NCBI RefSeq assembly: GCF_037126435.1
Contig: NZ_CP147020.1
Coordinates: 5,097,001-5,161,000 of the forward strand
DNA from: Bernardetia sp. ABR2-2B
GTDB lineage: Bacteria; Bacteroidota; Bacteroidia; Cytophagales; Bernardetiaceae
Length of the DNA: 64,000 nt
Reading direction: 5' to 3'
The notes below the pieces were generated by a model, which saw only the letters and a list, made by a program, of their open reading frames with translations, was not told the origin of the DNA and did no database searches. The position numbers and the translations under genes were made by a program. How positions within the stretch are numbered: position 1 is the stretch's first letter; every line of letters starts with the position of its first letter. This document shows, one piece after another, positions 1 through 7,184 of the stretch.

Positions 1-1
1 A

Positions 2-352
2 GCAATGGCAAGAATGCAAACTTATATGCAAAAACTTCACTTCGCAGGGCAGAATGAAAATTGGAAACTAGCAGAGTTCTACACACACGAATTGGAAGAA
101 ACAATGGAAGACATCATTGACCATAACGTTGTAGATGAAGGTCAAGAAATTAGTAGTTTAGTCAAAAAAATGACTTTTCCTAATATAGAAAAACTAGAAA
201 AAAATATTGTATCAGAAGATAAAGCTTCTTTTGTAGAGGGCTATCAATTGCTCTTGCGTTCTTGTAATAATTGCCACGTAGTTAGTAAACACGAATTTAT
301 TAAAATCACAACGCCACAAAACGAAGGTTTTATTAATCAAGATTTTAGATAG
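2..352 (+). CDS. cytochrome c-like protein, 5' end outside window
   Basis: The reading frame is open to the left edge, so the ATG at position 5 is probably internal and the N-terminus (with any signal peptide) is missing. The visible 115 residues are mostly helical and end with one C-type haem motif, CNNCH, about 28 residues before the stop. A single late CxxCH after a helical bundle recalls small periplasmic cytochromes (cytochrome c'-like), but I cannot name the family. The nearby di-haem peroxidase at 702-1703 makes a periplasmic redox role plausible. Confidence 0.6.
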   Translation, partial: AMARMQTYMQKLHFAGQNENWKLAEFYTHELEETMEDIIDHNVVDEGQEISSLVKKMTFPNIEKLEKNIVSEDKASFVEGYQLLLRSCNNCHVVSKHEFIKITTPQNEGFINQDFR

Positions 353-413
353 AATAAAATGAGGTTAGTCTATTTCTATATTGTATAAAAGTTAAAACAA
401 AAGGCTATTTCAA

Positions 414-707
414 ATGAAAAATGAAAAGTATATTCCTATCGATTGTGGCTTCTATGATAATTTAGAAGCCTTTGCTACGACTCAAAAAATAGTAGAAATA
501 AATTATTTAGATAAAGAGCATAGCAAAACAATCAGACAAAAAATTAAGGTCAAAGATTTAGAAACCAAAAATGGAGAAGAGTTTATGATTTTTGAAAGCT
601 TTGAAAGTTCTGATAAAGAAAAGCAGACTATCAAAATTCGTTTGGATAGATTAGTTACTATTGATGGAATAGAAGTTCCTAAAAATGGAGATTCTTGTGC
701 CTTATAA
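414..707 (+). CDS. Rof-like (Rho-binding antiterminator) family protein
   Basis: This 97-residue soluble protein opens with a Y-x-PIDC-x2-YDNLE segment at residues 6-18, which is the recognisable head of the Rof/YaeO family, small Sm-like beta-barrel proteins that bind Rho and inhibit termination. A beta-rich centre with alternating charges and a closing RLDRLVTI strand fit this fold. Length is close to E. coli Rof (about 85 residues). It follows the cytochrome gene by 61 bp and its 3' end overlaps the convergent peroxidase gene by 6 bp. Rho binding is inferred from the motif only. Confidence 0.65.
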   Translation: MKNEKYIPIDCGFYDNLEAFATTQKIVEINYLDKEHSKTIRQKIKVKDLETKNGEEFMIFESFESSDKEKQTIKIRLDRLVTIDGIEVPKNGDSCAL

Positions 708-1703
708 ACAATCCAAAAATTCTAATAAGCTTCGTTTTTCTTCATTAGATAGATTGTTTCCTTCCAAAAAATAATTCAAATTATCAATGCTTCCATCGTG
801 TAGGTATGGAAAAGTTTTGGAAATATGACGAAGTGTAGGTGTTTTGAACTTCAAATAATCATTTGGATTTTGAGTAATTCGCTGCCTTCCTAGTTCGTTT
901 TTATCAATGCTATGTTTTATAGAATTTGTCTCTTTTCTTGTTGTGCTATCTAAATGAAAAAAATGAAATTTATAATCTGAAAAAAGAGGTGCAGTATGAC
1001 AAGAATTACAATGAATCTCAAATAGTTTTTGTCCTTTTACTTCTGACTTTGAAAAAGTAGTTTTATTTTGCTGAACACTATCCCATTGTGTCATAAAGTG
1101 AAATTCAGAATTAGGATGAGAAGGAGAAATAATTGTTCGCTGATATTGCGCCAAAGCTCTAAAAATAAGTGCATTAGTAATTGTATCATTTCCAAAAGCA
1201 TTTTTGAATAAAGCAGGATATTTTCTGTCTTTTTGTAATAGAAAAGGTAATTTTTTCAAATCCATTGCCATTTCATCTGGATGATTAAGTGGAGCAGCAG
1301 GAAGGGATTCAAGGTTTTTTATTCCTCCATCCAAAAAAAGCCCATTTTCAGCATAAGCTACATTGATGAGTGTTGGTGTATTTCGGTTTAGTTTTTTGCC
1401 TGTTGCTCCTAGATTACTTCTATCTAAATTATCAGTAAAGTAAAGTTTTGGATTATGACAAGTAGCACACGAAATAGTATTGTTTTTAGATAGTTTTGTG
1501 TCAAAGAAAAGCATTTTTCCTAAAATAACTCCTTCTTTTGTAGTTGGGTTATGAGAAGGTTCTTTAGGTGGAGAAGGCATATAGGAAGGCAAGATAAAAC
1601 TATATTTTTCATTAGTTTTGTCTTTTGTTTTACAGGAAATAAATAATAGTATAGAAATAATAAAGAAAGACCAACTAGCAAAATTATGTCGTATTCGGTT
1701 CAT
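702..1703 (-). CDS. di-haem cytochrome c peroxidase / MauG-family lipoprotein
   Basis: The 333-residue product starts with a hydrophobic signal ending in ISC at about residue 24, a lipoprotein-type cleavage site, so it is probably periplasm-facing and membrane anchored. Two haem c motifs are present: CATCH near residue 80 and CNSCH near residue 233, spaced as in bacterial di-haem peroxidases, with a family-typical N-x-NTPTLINVAY segment between them. The family reduces H2O2 or performs MauG-like oxidations. Its 5' end overlaps the first 18 bp of the divergent gene at 1686, which is unusual. Family assignment is strong; substrate is unknown. Confidence 0.88.
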   Translation of the reverse strand: MNRIRHNFASWSFFIISILLFISCKTKDKTNEKYSFILPSYMPSPPKEPSHNPTTKEGVILGKMLFFDTKLSKNNTISCATCHNPKLYFTDNLDRSNLGATGKKLNRNTPTLINVAYAENGLFLDGGIKNLESLPAAPLNHPDEMAMDLKKLPFLLQKDRKYPALFKNAFGNDTITNALIFRALAQYQRTIISPSHPNSEFHFMTQWDSVQQNKTTFSKSEVKGQKLFEIHCNSCHTAPLFSDYKFHFFHLDSTTRKETNSIKHSIDKNELGRQRITQNPNDYLKFKTPTLRHISKTFPYLHDGSIDNLNYFLEGNNLSNEEKRSLLEFLDCL

Positions 1704-2507
1704 ACATTAAATATAGAAAATCATTCTCACATAATAGGCAGACAAGACGGAGTTACTGGAGATAGCATAAAAGCAAATGATGAAATTGTTTTTTGTGCTG
1801 CTTGTCAGTCCGTTTTTTTGAAAGATAGTTGGAGTTATATGAATAATGAGCATTGTGAACAGTCTGAAACACTTGATTTTGTTCCTTCGCCTATTCCAAA
1901 ACTCGTTATTCGTAAGGGAGATAAGTCAAACGATAAATTAATATACGAGGTTAAAGATGAGTTTAGGTATGAAGTTCATAGGGTTTTAGATATTCTTTTA
2001 GAGCTTAAAGCAAAGTATTTATCTATTTCACTTTCTCTTTTGTTAATCGCTTTATTATGGTATTTTGTTCCAAAAGAATACGGTATTTTTGGACAGGATG
2101 GTGCGCTGATACTTATATTTTCATCGGTAATTCTATTTCTAGGATATATATTTAGAAATTCATCAGAAAACAATAGAACTATAAAGGAATTTAGCGAATT
2201 AAAAATCTTAGAAACAGGAATTATAATAAATGATAAATTTTACTATTACAATCAAATAGAAACTATTCGTTCAAACAAAAAGAAAAACACTCATGAATTA
2301 ATTATAAAATTAAAAGATAGAAGAAAAATTATCAAAAATCTTCCTGTCAGAAATTACGAACGAACCAAGCCTTTTTACATTGCTCTTGCTTGGGCTGCAC
2401 AGTTTATAGAGCTTAATTTTTACACTGATAATCAGAGAGAGCATGGACTTTTAAAAAGTATAGAACAGAATTATGCAGGTAAAATTTGGGTAGCTGATAA
2501 TCTGTAA
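1686..2507 (+). CDS. RING-like Cys/His head, two-TM, unknown family (paralogue 1)
   Basis: I do not recognise a named family. The 273-residue protein has three parts. Residues 1-65 carry a conserved HxHIIGR, then TGD-x-IK-x-ND and a C37-x2-C40 ... W49 ... H56-C57 set that looks like a RING-like or treble-clef zinc site. Residues about 110-155 form two hydrophobic helices. Residues 165-273 are a beta-rich domain ending in a conserved LAWAAQF-x4-FYT segment, possibly PH-like. Two full-length paralogues lie at 3638-4474 and 60623-61456. The start is supported because the first residues MSY and HTLN recur in paralogue 2, even though it overlaps the divergent peroxidase gene. Confidence 0.75.
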   Translation: MSYSVHTLNIENHSHIIGRQDGVTGDSIKANDEIVFCAACQSVFLKDSWSYMNNEHCEQSETLDFVPSPIPKLVIRKGDKSNDKLIYEVKDEFRYEVHRVLDILLELKAKYLSISLSLLLIALLWYFVPKEYGIFGQDGALILIFSSVILFLGYIFRNSSENNRTIKEFSELKILETGIIINDKFYYYNQIETIRSNKKKNTHELIIKLKDRRKIIKNLPVRNYERTKPFYIALAWAAQFIELNFYTDNQREHGLLKSIEQNYAGKIWVADNL

Positions 2508-2522
2508 ACCTAAAAACAAAAA

Positions 2523-2555
2523 AAAGCAACTTCAAAAAAGTTGCTTTCATTTTAT
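2523..2555. terminator. bidirectional rho-independent terminator
   Basis: A 10-bp stem, AAAGCAACTT with AAGTTGCTTT and a 5-nt loop, lies between the convergent genes ending at 2507 and 2580. A-rich and T-rich flanks allow termination in both directions. Confidence 0.75.
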
Positions 2556-2579
2556 AAATGATATTTTAAATAATTACTT

Positions 2580-2996
2580 TTAAGTGGCTAATCTTTTTGA
2601 TACTCTGCAGATATTAGCCGAACCACTTCTTTCATACTGTATTTCGTCCATTATTTTTTTGACAAGAATAAGTCCGATTCCTCCTCCTCTTTTTTCTGCT
2701 ATAATCTCTTTCATATCAGGTTCTTTATAGGAAAGCAAATCAAAACTTGGTGCACTCTCATCTTTTATCTCAAAAACAAACTGATTATCTTTTCTACTTA
2801 CACTTACTTCTATATCTTCCTTCGGATTACATTTATGAGAATGAATAATCAGATTGGCACAGAGTTCATCTACTGCCAAAACCATCAGATTTATATCTAT
2901 CGGCGAAATTGAGTGTTGCTTGAGAGCTCCTTCCACAAAGTTACGAACTCTGCTAAGGTTATTTTTCAAACAAGAAATTCGAATGCTATGAATCAT
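2580..2996 (-). CDS. RsbW/SpoIIAB-type anti-sigma serine kinase (HATPase_c_2)
   Basis: The 138 residues match a stand-alone GHKL ATPase of the anti-sigma-factor kinase type. The N box is DELCANLIIH near residues 48-57, the G1 box is EIKDESAP near 96-103, and the G2 box is RGGGIGLILVKKIMD near 121-135. There is no dimerisation or sensor domain. Such proteins phosphorylate a STAS antagonist and bind a sigma factor or another output. The STAS gene lies 71 bp upstream on the same strand, so the two are probably co-transcribed as a partner-switch pair. No sigma factor gene is adjacent. Confidence 0.87.
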   Translation of the reverse strand: MIHSIRISCLKNNLSRVRNFVEGALKQHSISPIDINLMVLAVDELCANLIIHSHKCNPKEDIEVSVSRKDNQFVFEIKDESAPSFDLLSYKEPDMKEIIAEKRGGGIGLILVKKIMDEIQYERSGSANICRVSKRLAT

Positions 2997-3067
2997 TTAT
3001 TATTTATTGCTTTATACTCATAATTAGTTAGTGTATTATGAGCAATTTTGTTAGTTTTTATAGCCGT

Positions 3068-3403
3068 TTATTTGGCTCTACTTTTAGCTTCATCTTTTGT
3101 TGTTGTAATTGGAATTATTTCATCTAAACCTAAGATTCTAAAAACTTTTAGCACTTTATCATTCATACCATATAAAATCAAACTAATATTTCTAGCTTCA
3201 CATTCTTGCAAATGAGAAGTAAAAACACCAATTCCGGGGGACGAGATATAATCCAAACGATTACAATCTACCAAAATTGGGTTACGGTTCTCTCCAATGG
3301 CTTTAGTAAGCACTTTATCTAGCTTTATAGAAGAAGAGGCATCTAAATCTCCATCAATGCTGATAATATAATTTTTTTCCTCTTCAGTATATTTGACTTC
3401 CAT
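3068..3403 (-). CDS. STAS-domain anti-sigma factor antagonist (RsbV/SpoIIAA type)
   Basis: The 111-residue protein is a single STAS domain: an initial beta strand with IDGDLDASSS near residues 16-25, then VDCNRLDYISSPGIGVF near 45-61. The phosphorylatable serine of this family is expected at S54 or S55. The usual D-S-S-G is changed to I-S-S-P-G, an atypical insertion of Pro. It probably forms a partner-switch module with the kinase at 2580-2996 and is a possible substrate of the SpoIIE-type phosphatases at 37452-39455 or 61541-64000. Confidence 0.85.
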   Translation of the reverse strand: MEVKYTEEEKNYIISIDGDLDASSSIKLDKVLTKAIGENRNPILVDCNRLDYISSPGIGVFTSHLQECEARNISLILYGMNDKVLKVFRILGLDEIIPITTTKDEAKSRAK

Positions 3404-3637
3404 TTTATCTTACGAAAAATAATTGCAATAGGTTTGCTACAAGTAATAAATAATAACAAATAAGAATATAATTAAAGCAAAAACTGGTAGATTTGTTTCA
3501 AATTATCTCACAGCTTCATTAACTAGCTTCTTATATCCACTTATTTGAATTGACAAATTTACTATTCTTAGTGAGAGTTTTCAAGTTTTTTTGAAAAAAT
3601 AAATAGCTAACATAATTTACTTCATTATATTTCTCTT

Positions 3638-4474
3638 ATGTCTTATCATTCTCATACATTAAATTCTGTATCACATACTCACATTATTGGACGAACCGAC
3701 CCAATTACAGGCGATACCATAAAAGAAAATGATAGTATTGTTTTTTGTTTGGTTTGCCAGTCTTGTTTCTTAGAGGAAAGCTGGAATTATATGAATAATA
3801 GGCATTGTGAGCAAATTCAAACTTTGAACTTTGTTCCTCTACCACCTCCTCAACTTATTGCTAAGAAAAAAGAACAAAAGCTGATTGCAGAATTGAAAGA
3901 TTCAATGATTAATCCACTTCCAGCTCTTATTCTACCTTTTGTCTTTGGTTTTATTAGTTATTATATAGCTGAATCTGACAAAAGTGGTGCAGTTCTCATA
4001 GGTACTACAATAGGTCTTTGTTTGGGAGTTTTTATAGGATGGCTTAGCAAAACCCAAGTAATCAAAGAATTTACAGGACACAAAAGCACAAGTTTTAGTA
4101 TTTATGAAAGTTATATGGAAATAGAGAATGTAAAATTTTATTGGAATGAAATAGAACAAATAAATTTTAAAAGAACTATGCTTGTAGAATTTGATGATAG
4201 ATATGGAACTAAAAAAGCATCTTCTCATTATCCTTCATTAGAAATTTACTTAAACAATGGAGAGTTTTTAGAAAGAGAACTTCCCACTACAAACTATCCT
4301 AAAATAAAACCTTTTTTATTTGGTCTTGCGTGGGCATCACAATTTACTAGCATTTTTTTTTATACTGAACACGAAAAAGAGTATGGGTTAGTCCAAAGTT
4401 TTGATAGAAATTATAAAGGAACTATAAAAATTGGAGTCCCAACACAATTAGCATATAACCCAGAAGAAAATTAG
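3638..4474 (+). CDS. RING-like Cys/His head, two-TM, unknown family (paralogue 2)
   Basis: This is the second 270-280-residue member of the family at 1686-2507. H13-x-H15, I17-G-R, TGD at 24-26, C37-x2-C40, W49, Y51-M-N and H56-C57 fall at identical positions. An extra Cys at position 43 is not shared. Two hydrophobic segments lie at about 93-131 and the C-terminal domain keeps LAWASQF and FYT. Membrane topology predicts the metal-site head and the tail on the same side. It is separated from paralogue 1 by the kinase and STAS pair on the other strand, so a functional link to that switch is possible but unproven. Confidence 0.75.
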   Translation: MSYHSHTLNSVSHTHIIGRTDPITGDTIKENDSIVFCLVCQSCFLEESWNYMNNRHCEQIQTLNFVPLPPPQLIAKKKEQKLIAELKDSMINPLPALILPFVFGFISYYIAESDKSGAVLIGTTIGLCLGVFIGWLSKTQVIKEFTGHKSTSFSIYESYMEIENVKFYWNEIEQINFKRTMLVEFDDRYGTKKASSHYPSLEIYLNNGEFLERELPTTNYPKIKPFLFGLAWASQFTSIFFYTEHEKEYGLVQSFDRNYKGTIKIGVPTQLAYNPEEN

Positions 4475-4493
4475 AAATTGAGGGAATTATTTT

Positions 4494-4521
4494 ACTTCTG
4501 ACTTCTAAAATCTAACTTCTA
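4494..4521 (+). repeat. degenerate 7-bp tandem repeat after stop codon (ACTTCTA type)
   Basis: Four consecutive 7-mers ACTTCTG, ACTTCTA, AAATCTA, ACTTCTA begin 19 bp after the stop of the gene at 3638-4474. The period of seven places TGA or TAA in successive frames. Confidence 0.7.
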
Positions 4522-4532
4522 AATTTATTTTA

Positions 4533-4564
4533 TTTGGAATTAATCTAAATAAGATTTACATTTG
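4533..4564 (+). promoter_or_regulatory. Bacteroidota-type promoter for the small Cys-rich gene
   Basis: TTTG at 4533-4536 and TACATTTG at 4557-4564 are separated by 20 nt, matching the Bacteroidota -33/-7 pattern (TTG, about 20 nt, TAnnTTTG). The predicted transcript would start near 4571, about 50 nt before the ATG at 4620. Confidence 0.6.
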
Positions 4565-4619
4565 TAAAACATTACAAAACACTTCAAATCAACTCTTTAC
4601 AAGACCTCTATAAAACACT

Positions 4620-4799
4620 ATGCAAACTACCTTTCCTGCATTTCCTTCGATTATTGGTTCTGAATCAAATTCTTTTTCTACTAATTCAAGCAATGAAGAC
4701 GAATCGTTTTGTCAAGCATTTTCTTGTTGTAAGAAAGACAAATGTTGTAAAAAGTATAAGAAAAAAGGCAGACATTGTAAAAAATGCCCAAAAATATAA
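4620..4799 (+). CDS. small Cys-rich basic protein, 59 residues
   Basis: An ATG at 4620 opens a 59-codon frame ending TAA at 4799. The N-terminal 30 residues are Ser/Asn/Phe rich and acidic. The C-terminal 29 residues contain seven Cys: C31, C36-C37, C42-C43, C53 and C56, in a Lys-rich context (CCKKYKKKG, then CKKCP). I recall similar short proteins ending in CKxCPK from Bacteroidota, but no function is known to me. Metal binding is plausible from the Cys pattern. A good promoter lies at 4533-4564. A longer frame in another register at 4654-4836 looks like a shadow. Confidence 0.6.
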   Translation: MQTTFPAFPSIIGSESNSFSTNSSNEDESFCQAFSCCKKDKCCKKYKKKGRHCKKCPKI

Positions 4800-4864
4800 T
4801 TCTAATATAATTTTCAGTATAATTTTGAGATTATGAAAAAAAATACGATTGCTCTTATAAAATA

Positions 4865-4896
4865 TTGGTATTTTACGAATAGAAAGTTTAAATTTG
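4865..4896 (+). promoter_or_regulatory. Bacteroidota-type promoter for infC
   Basis: TTG at 4865-4867 and TAAATTTG at 4889-4896 are spaced 21 nt apart, matching the -33/-7 consensus. This predicts an infC leader of roughly 215 nt. Within the leader, TGCCA and TGGCA near 4927-4942 could form a short hairpin; otherwise I see no clear structure between 4900 and 5107. Confidence 0.5.
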
Positions 4897-5107
4897 CATA
4901 CTTAGTAAAAAGTATATAGTTTTAGTGCCAAGATAGAATGGCAATTCACAAAACTTTTTTTTTATCTATGAGTTAAATAATAAAGAAGTTAAATTTTGAG
5001 GTTAAATCAGTAGTTGAATATTATTGATTATTCATTTACAATTTATCACTTATAATTCAACAGTCTTTAAAAAGGCTCATTTTTTATATTCAAATTATTC
5101 ATTAAAT

Positions 5108-5114
5108 AAGGAGG
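5108..5114 (+). promoter_or_regulatory. perfect Shine-Dalgarno sequence that sets the infC start
   Basis: AAGGAGG ends 5 nt before an in-frame ATC at 5120. A seven-base Shine-Dalgarno is exceptional here: the other genes examined have none. It decides the infC start in favour of ATC over the upstream ATG at 5024. Confidence 0.75.
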
Positions 5115-5119
5115 TTACA

Positions 5120-5884
5120 ATCGCAAAAACATATAGAAGAGGTGGCAGACGACCTATCAGAAGAGAGGAAGACCCTCATCGTATAAATCGTCGTATCAGA
5201 GCAAAAGAAATTCGCATCGTAGGTGATGATGTCGAAAACGGAATTTATTCTACTGCTGATGCTTTAGAAATTGCTCAAAAATTGGGGCTTGATTTAGTAG
5301 AAATTGCTCCCAACGGTACACCACCTGTTTGTAAAATTATCGATTATTCGAAATTCAAATACGAACAGAAAAAGAAACAAAAAGAACTAAAAGCCAATGC
5401 TCATAAAGTAGTGGTTAAAGAAATTCGTTTTGGTCCTAATACCAACGAACACGATTTAGACTTCAAAACAAAACACGCCCAAAAGTTTCTTGAAGAAGGA
5501 AATAAAGTAAAAGCATACGTTCAATTTGCAGGGCGAACAATTGTCTTTAAAGATAGAGGAAGAGAAATTTTAGATCGTTTTGCAGAAGCAGTAGAAGAAT
5601 ACGGAAAGCCAGAAGGTTATCCGAAAATGGAAGGTAAACGTATGATTATTATGTTTACTCCAAAAAATATTCCTAAGCCTAAGAAAAAATCAGATTCTAA
5701 TAAAAGTAGTAAGTCAAAATCAGATAAACCTACTGGAAAAAGTAAGGATACTGAAAGCAAAAAAACTGATGCAAAGGGAACAGAGAATAAAGACTCTAAA
5801 AAAGAAGAAAAAGCTTCTGTAAAAAAAGCCCCAACAGCCAAAAAAGCTTCTCCCAAAAAGAAAAGTAATGAGGAAGAAGAATAA
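5120..5884 (+). CDS. infC: translation initiation factor IF-3, probable ATC start
   Basis: The product carries both IF-3 domains: an N-terminal part with [21 protein letters not shown] and [21 protein letters not shown], and a C-terminal part with [23 protein letters not shown] and [12 protein letters not shown] Lys/Ser/Glu-rich low-complexity tail of about 70 residues follows. Opening the frame at ATG 5024 would add 32 non-conserved residues, so I place the start at ATC 5120, right after AAGGAGG. In E. coli and others infC uses a rare codon of the AUU type and autoregulates through it; the same logic is inferred here. rpmI and rplT follow downstream, the standard order. Confidence 0.93.
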   Translation: MAKTYRRGGRRPIRREEDPHRINRRIRAKEIRIVGDDVENGIYSTADALEIAQKLGLDLVEIAPNGTPPVCKIIDYSKFKYEQKKKQKELKANAHKVVVKEIRFGPNTNEHDLDFKTKHAQKFLEEGNKVKAYVQFAGRTIVFKDRGREILDRFAEAVEEYGKPEGYPKMEGKRMIIMFTPKNIPKPKKKSDSNKSSKSKSDKPTGKSKDTESKKTDAKGTENKDSKKEEKASVKKAPTAKKASPKKKSNEEEE

Positions 5885-5927
5885 ATAGAAACTGACAAAT
5901 TTGTCATTTAAAGCTATTTAAGATTAG

Positions 5928-5963
5928 AAAAAGTAGTTAAATTAATTTTTAACTGCTTTTTTT
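5928..5963 (+). terminator. terminator after infC
   Basis: AAAAAGTAGTTAAA and TTTAACTGCTTTTT form a 14-bp stem with one G-U type pair, closed by a short AT loop and followed by a run of T. It lies 44 bp after the infC stop. A perfect GACAAATTTGTC palindrome at 5893-5904 precedes it. Confidence 0.65.
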
Positions 5964-5995
5964 ATGGAATAAATACGGAAAAGAGTGCAAAATAA

Positions 5996-6027
5996 TTTAG
6001 AAAGTAGCCTAAAAAATACTACCTTTG
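5996..6027 (+). promoter_or_regulatory. promoter for rpmI (and possibly rplT)
   Basis: TACCTTTG at 6020-6027 is an exact TAnnTTTG box. TTTA(G) at 5996-6000 is a weak -33 element at 20-nt spacing. With the terminator just upstream, this suggests rpmI is transcribed separately from infC, with a leader of about 130 nt. Confidence 0.5.
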
Positions 6028-6164
6028 TAGGCTCAAATGGAATACCTTGTTATAGAATTAACTAAATTAATATGATTGTCAAGGATTATTTTATTTTATT
6101 TTTTATAAAAATTATTTCATTTGATTTAAGTTGCTTTTTTTTAATTCAATAAAACAGTGCAATT

Positions 6165-6365
6165 ATGCCTAAGATGAAAACCAACTCAGGCGCAAAAAAA
6201 CGTTTTAAACTTACTGGTAGTGGAAAAATAAAGCGTAAACACGCATTTATGAACCACATTCTTACCAAAAAGTCTCACAAACGTAAGAAGCGTCTTGCTC
6301 AATTTGCTATCGTTCATTCAACTGACGAAAAGCGTATCAAAAAATTGCTTATCAACATGAAGTAA
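6165..6365 (+). CDS. rpmI: 50S ribosomal protein bL35
   Basis: The 66-residue, strongly basic product begins [20 protein letters not shown] and continues with the family signature [14 protein letters not shown]. This is the usual length for bL35. It is the middle gene of the conserved infC-rpmI-rplT order, but the spacing on both sides is unusually wide: 280 bp from infC and 381 bp to rplT. The start ATG is unambiguous and has no Shine-Dalgarno. Confidence 0.97.
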   Translation: MPKMKTNSGAKKRFKLTGSGKIKRKHAFMNHILTKKSHKRKKRLAQFAIVHSTDEKRIKKLLINMK

Positions 6366-6374
6366 TAAGTATCA

Positions 6375-6392
6375 ATTACGAATTACGAATTA
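6375..6392 (+). repeat. 7-bp tandem repeat after rpmI stop (ATTACGA type)
   Basis: ATTACGA, ATTACGA and ATTA follow each other 9 bp after the rpmI stop codon. Confidence 0.7.
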
Positions 6393-6580
6393 GTTCTCTG
6401 AACTGAATATTTCATAATTCTGAAACTGATATTTATTTAATTTATATTTCAAGCAAATTGTTTTTTAACTTTCTATGACTAGACCTAACTAAGTTGTAGA
6501 ATAGGAAAACATCGCATACAAATCGTGTATGTATCTTTTTTAATTTAGGTTTCTTTTACCAGAGAATAGGCTCTTTTGAA

Positions 6581-6613
6581 GAATTACGAATTATGGATTG
6601 CGAATTACGAATG
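6581..6613 (+). repeat. 7-bp tandem repeat in rplT leader (GAATTAC type)
   Basis: GAATTAC, GAATTAT, GGATTGC, GAATTAC, GAATG run with an exact period of seven. The unit is a rotation of that at 6375-6392. Confidence 0.7.
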
Positions 6614-6746
6614 AAAAATACTTCATTTGTAAAATGTAATTTAGAGGTATTTATCTTACCAAATTCTGATTATTTTCTACTAAAAAAGTATAAATAGAAA
6701 AAAAATATTTTTCTTTTATCGCCAACTCTCAAAAATTGTTATAATT

Positions 6747-7091
6747 ATGCCTCGTTCGGTAAACCATGTAGCTTCCCGTGCTCGTCGTAAGCGAGTAATG
6801 CAACACGCCAAAGGATTCTTTGGTCGTCGTAAAAATGTTTGGACAGTAGCAAAAAATGCTGTCGAAAAGAGTTTTGAATATGCCTATATAGGTCGTAAAC
6901 TCAAAAAACGTGATTTCCGTAGTATCTGGATTCAACGTATCAATGCAGGCGCACGTCAGCATGGAATGTCTTATTCTCAATTTATGGGCAAAATCCACAA
7001 AGCAGGAATTACATTAAATCGTAAAGTTCTTGCTGATTTGGCTATGAATCATCCTGAAGCATTTAAGTCGATTGTAGAAAAAGTAAAATAG
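6747..7091 (+). CDS. rplT: 50S ribosomal protein bL20
   Basis: The 114-residue product starts [19 protein letters not shown] and contains the signature [25 protein letters not shown] and HGMSYSQFM, all diagnostic of bL20, a 23S rRNA binding and early assembly protein. Length is normal. In other bacteria bL20 represses the rpmI-rplT message; the unusual 381-bp spacer before this gene may hold such a site. A clear terminator follows at 7139-7184. Confidence 0.98.
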   Translation: MPRSVNHVASRARRKRVMQHAKGFFGRRKNVWTVAKNAVEKSFEYAYIGRKLKKRDFRSIWIQRINAGARQHGMSYSQFMGKIHKAGITLNRKVLADLAMNHPEAFKSIVEKVK

Positions 7092-7138
7092 ATATTATCT
7101 ATTTTGTAAGACTATAATTTCTTATATAAGTTAAAAAA

Positions 7139-7184
7139 AATCCTCTTTTCTACGATTTACTTCCAATGAAAAGAGGATTTTTGT
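7139..7184 (+). terminator. rho-independent terminator after rplT
   Basis: AATCCTCTTTTC at 7139-7150 pairs perfectly with GAAAAGAGGATT at 7168-7179, followed by TTTTTG. It closes the rplT transcription unit. Confidence 0.85.

Larger units (their letters stand above)
6366..6746 (+). other. long rpmI-rplT spacer, possible rplT leader
   Basis: These 381 bp hold no credible gene. They contain two 7-bp tandem repeat blocks (6375-6392 and 6581-6613), a possible CATAC/GTATG hairpin near 6513-6530, and a longer-range pairing of ACCTAA (near 6483) with TTAGGT (near 6545). Two AGAATAGG copies lie near 6498 and 6562. A bL20 autoregulatory leader would be expected between these genes in many bacteria; whether this is one cannot be decided by eye. 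Confidence 0.4.

Noticed and set aside
4654-4836. 60-codon frame overlapping the small Cys-rich gene
   Set aside because: It has no recognisable composition and lies in another register over the Cys-rich frame, which has better start, promoter and residue pattern.
5024-5119. Upstream ATG extension of infC
   Set aside because: The 32 extra residues do not resemble IF-3 and the AAGGAGG-ATC arrangement explains the start better.
5617-5907. 96-codon frame antisense to infC
   Set aside because: It mirrors the Lys/Ser-rich tail of IF-3; Phe/Leu/Ser-rich antisense of such tails is a composition artefact.
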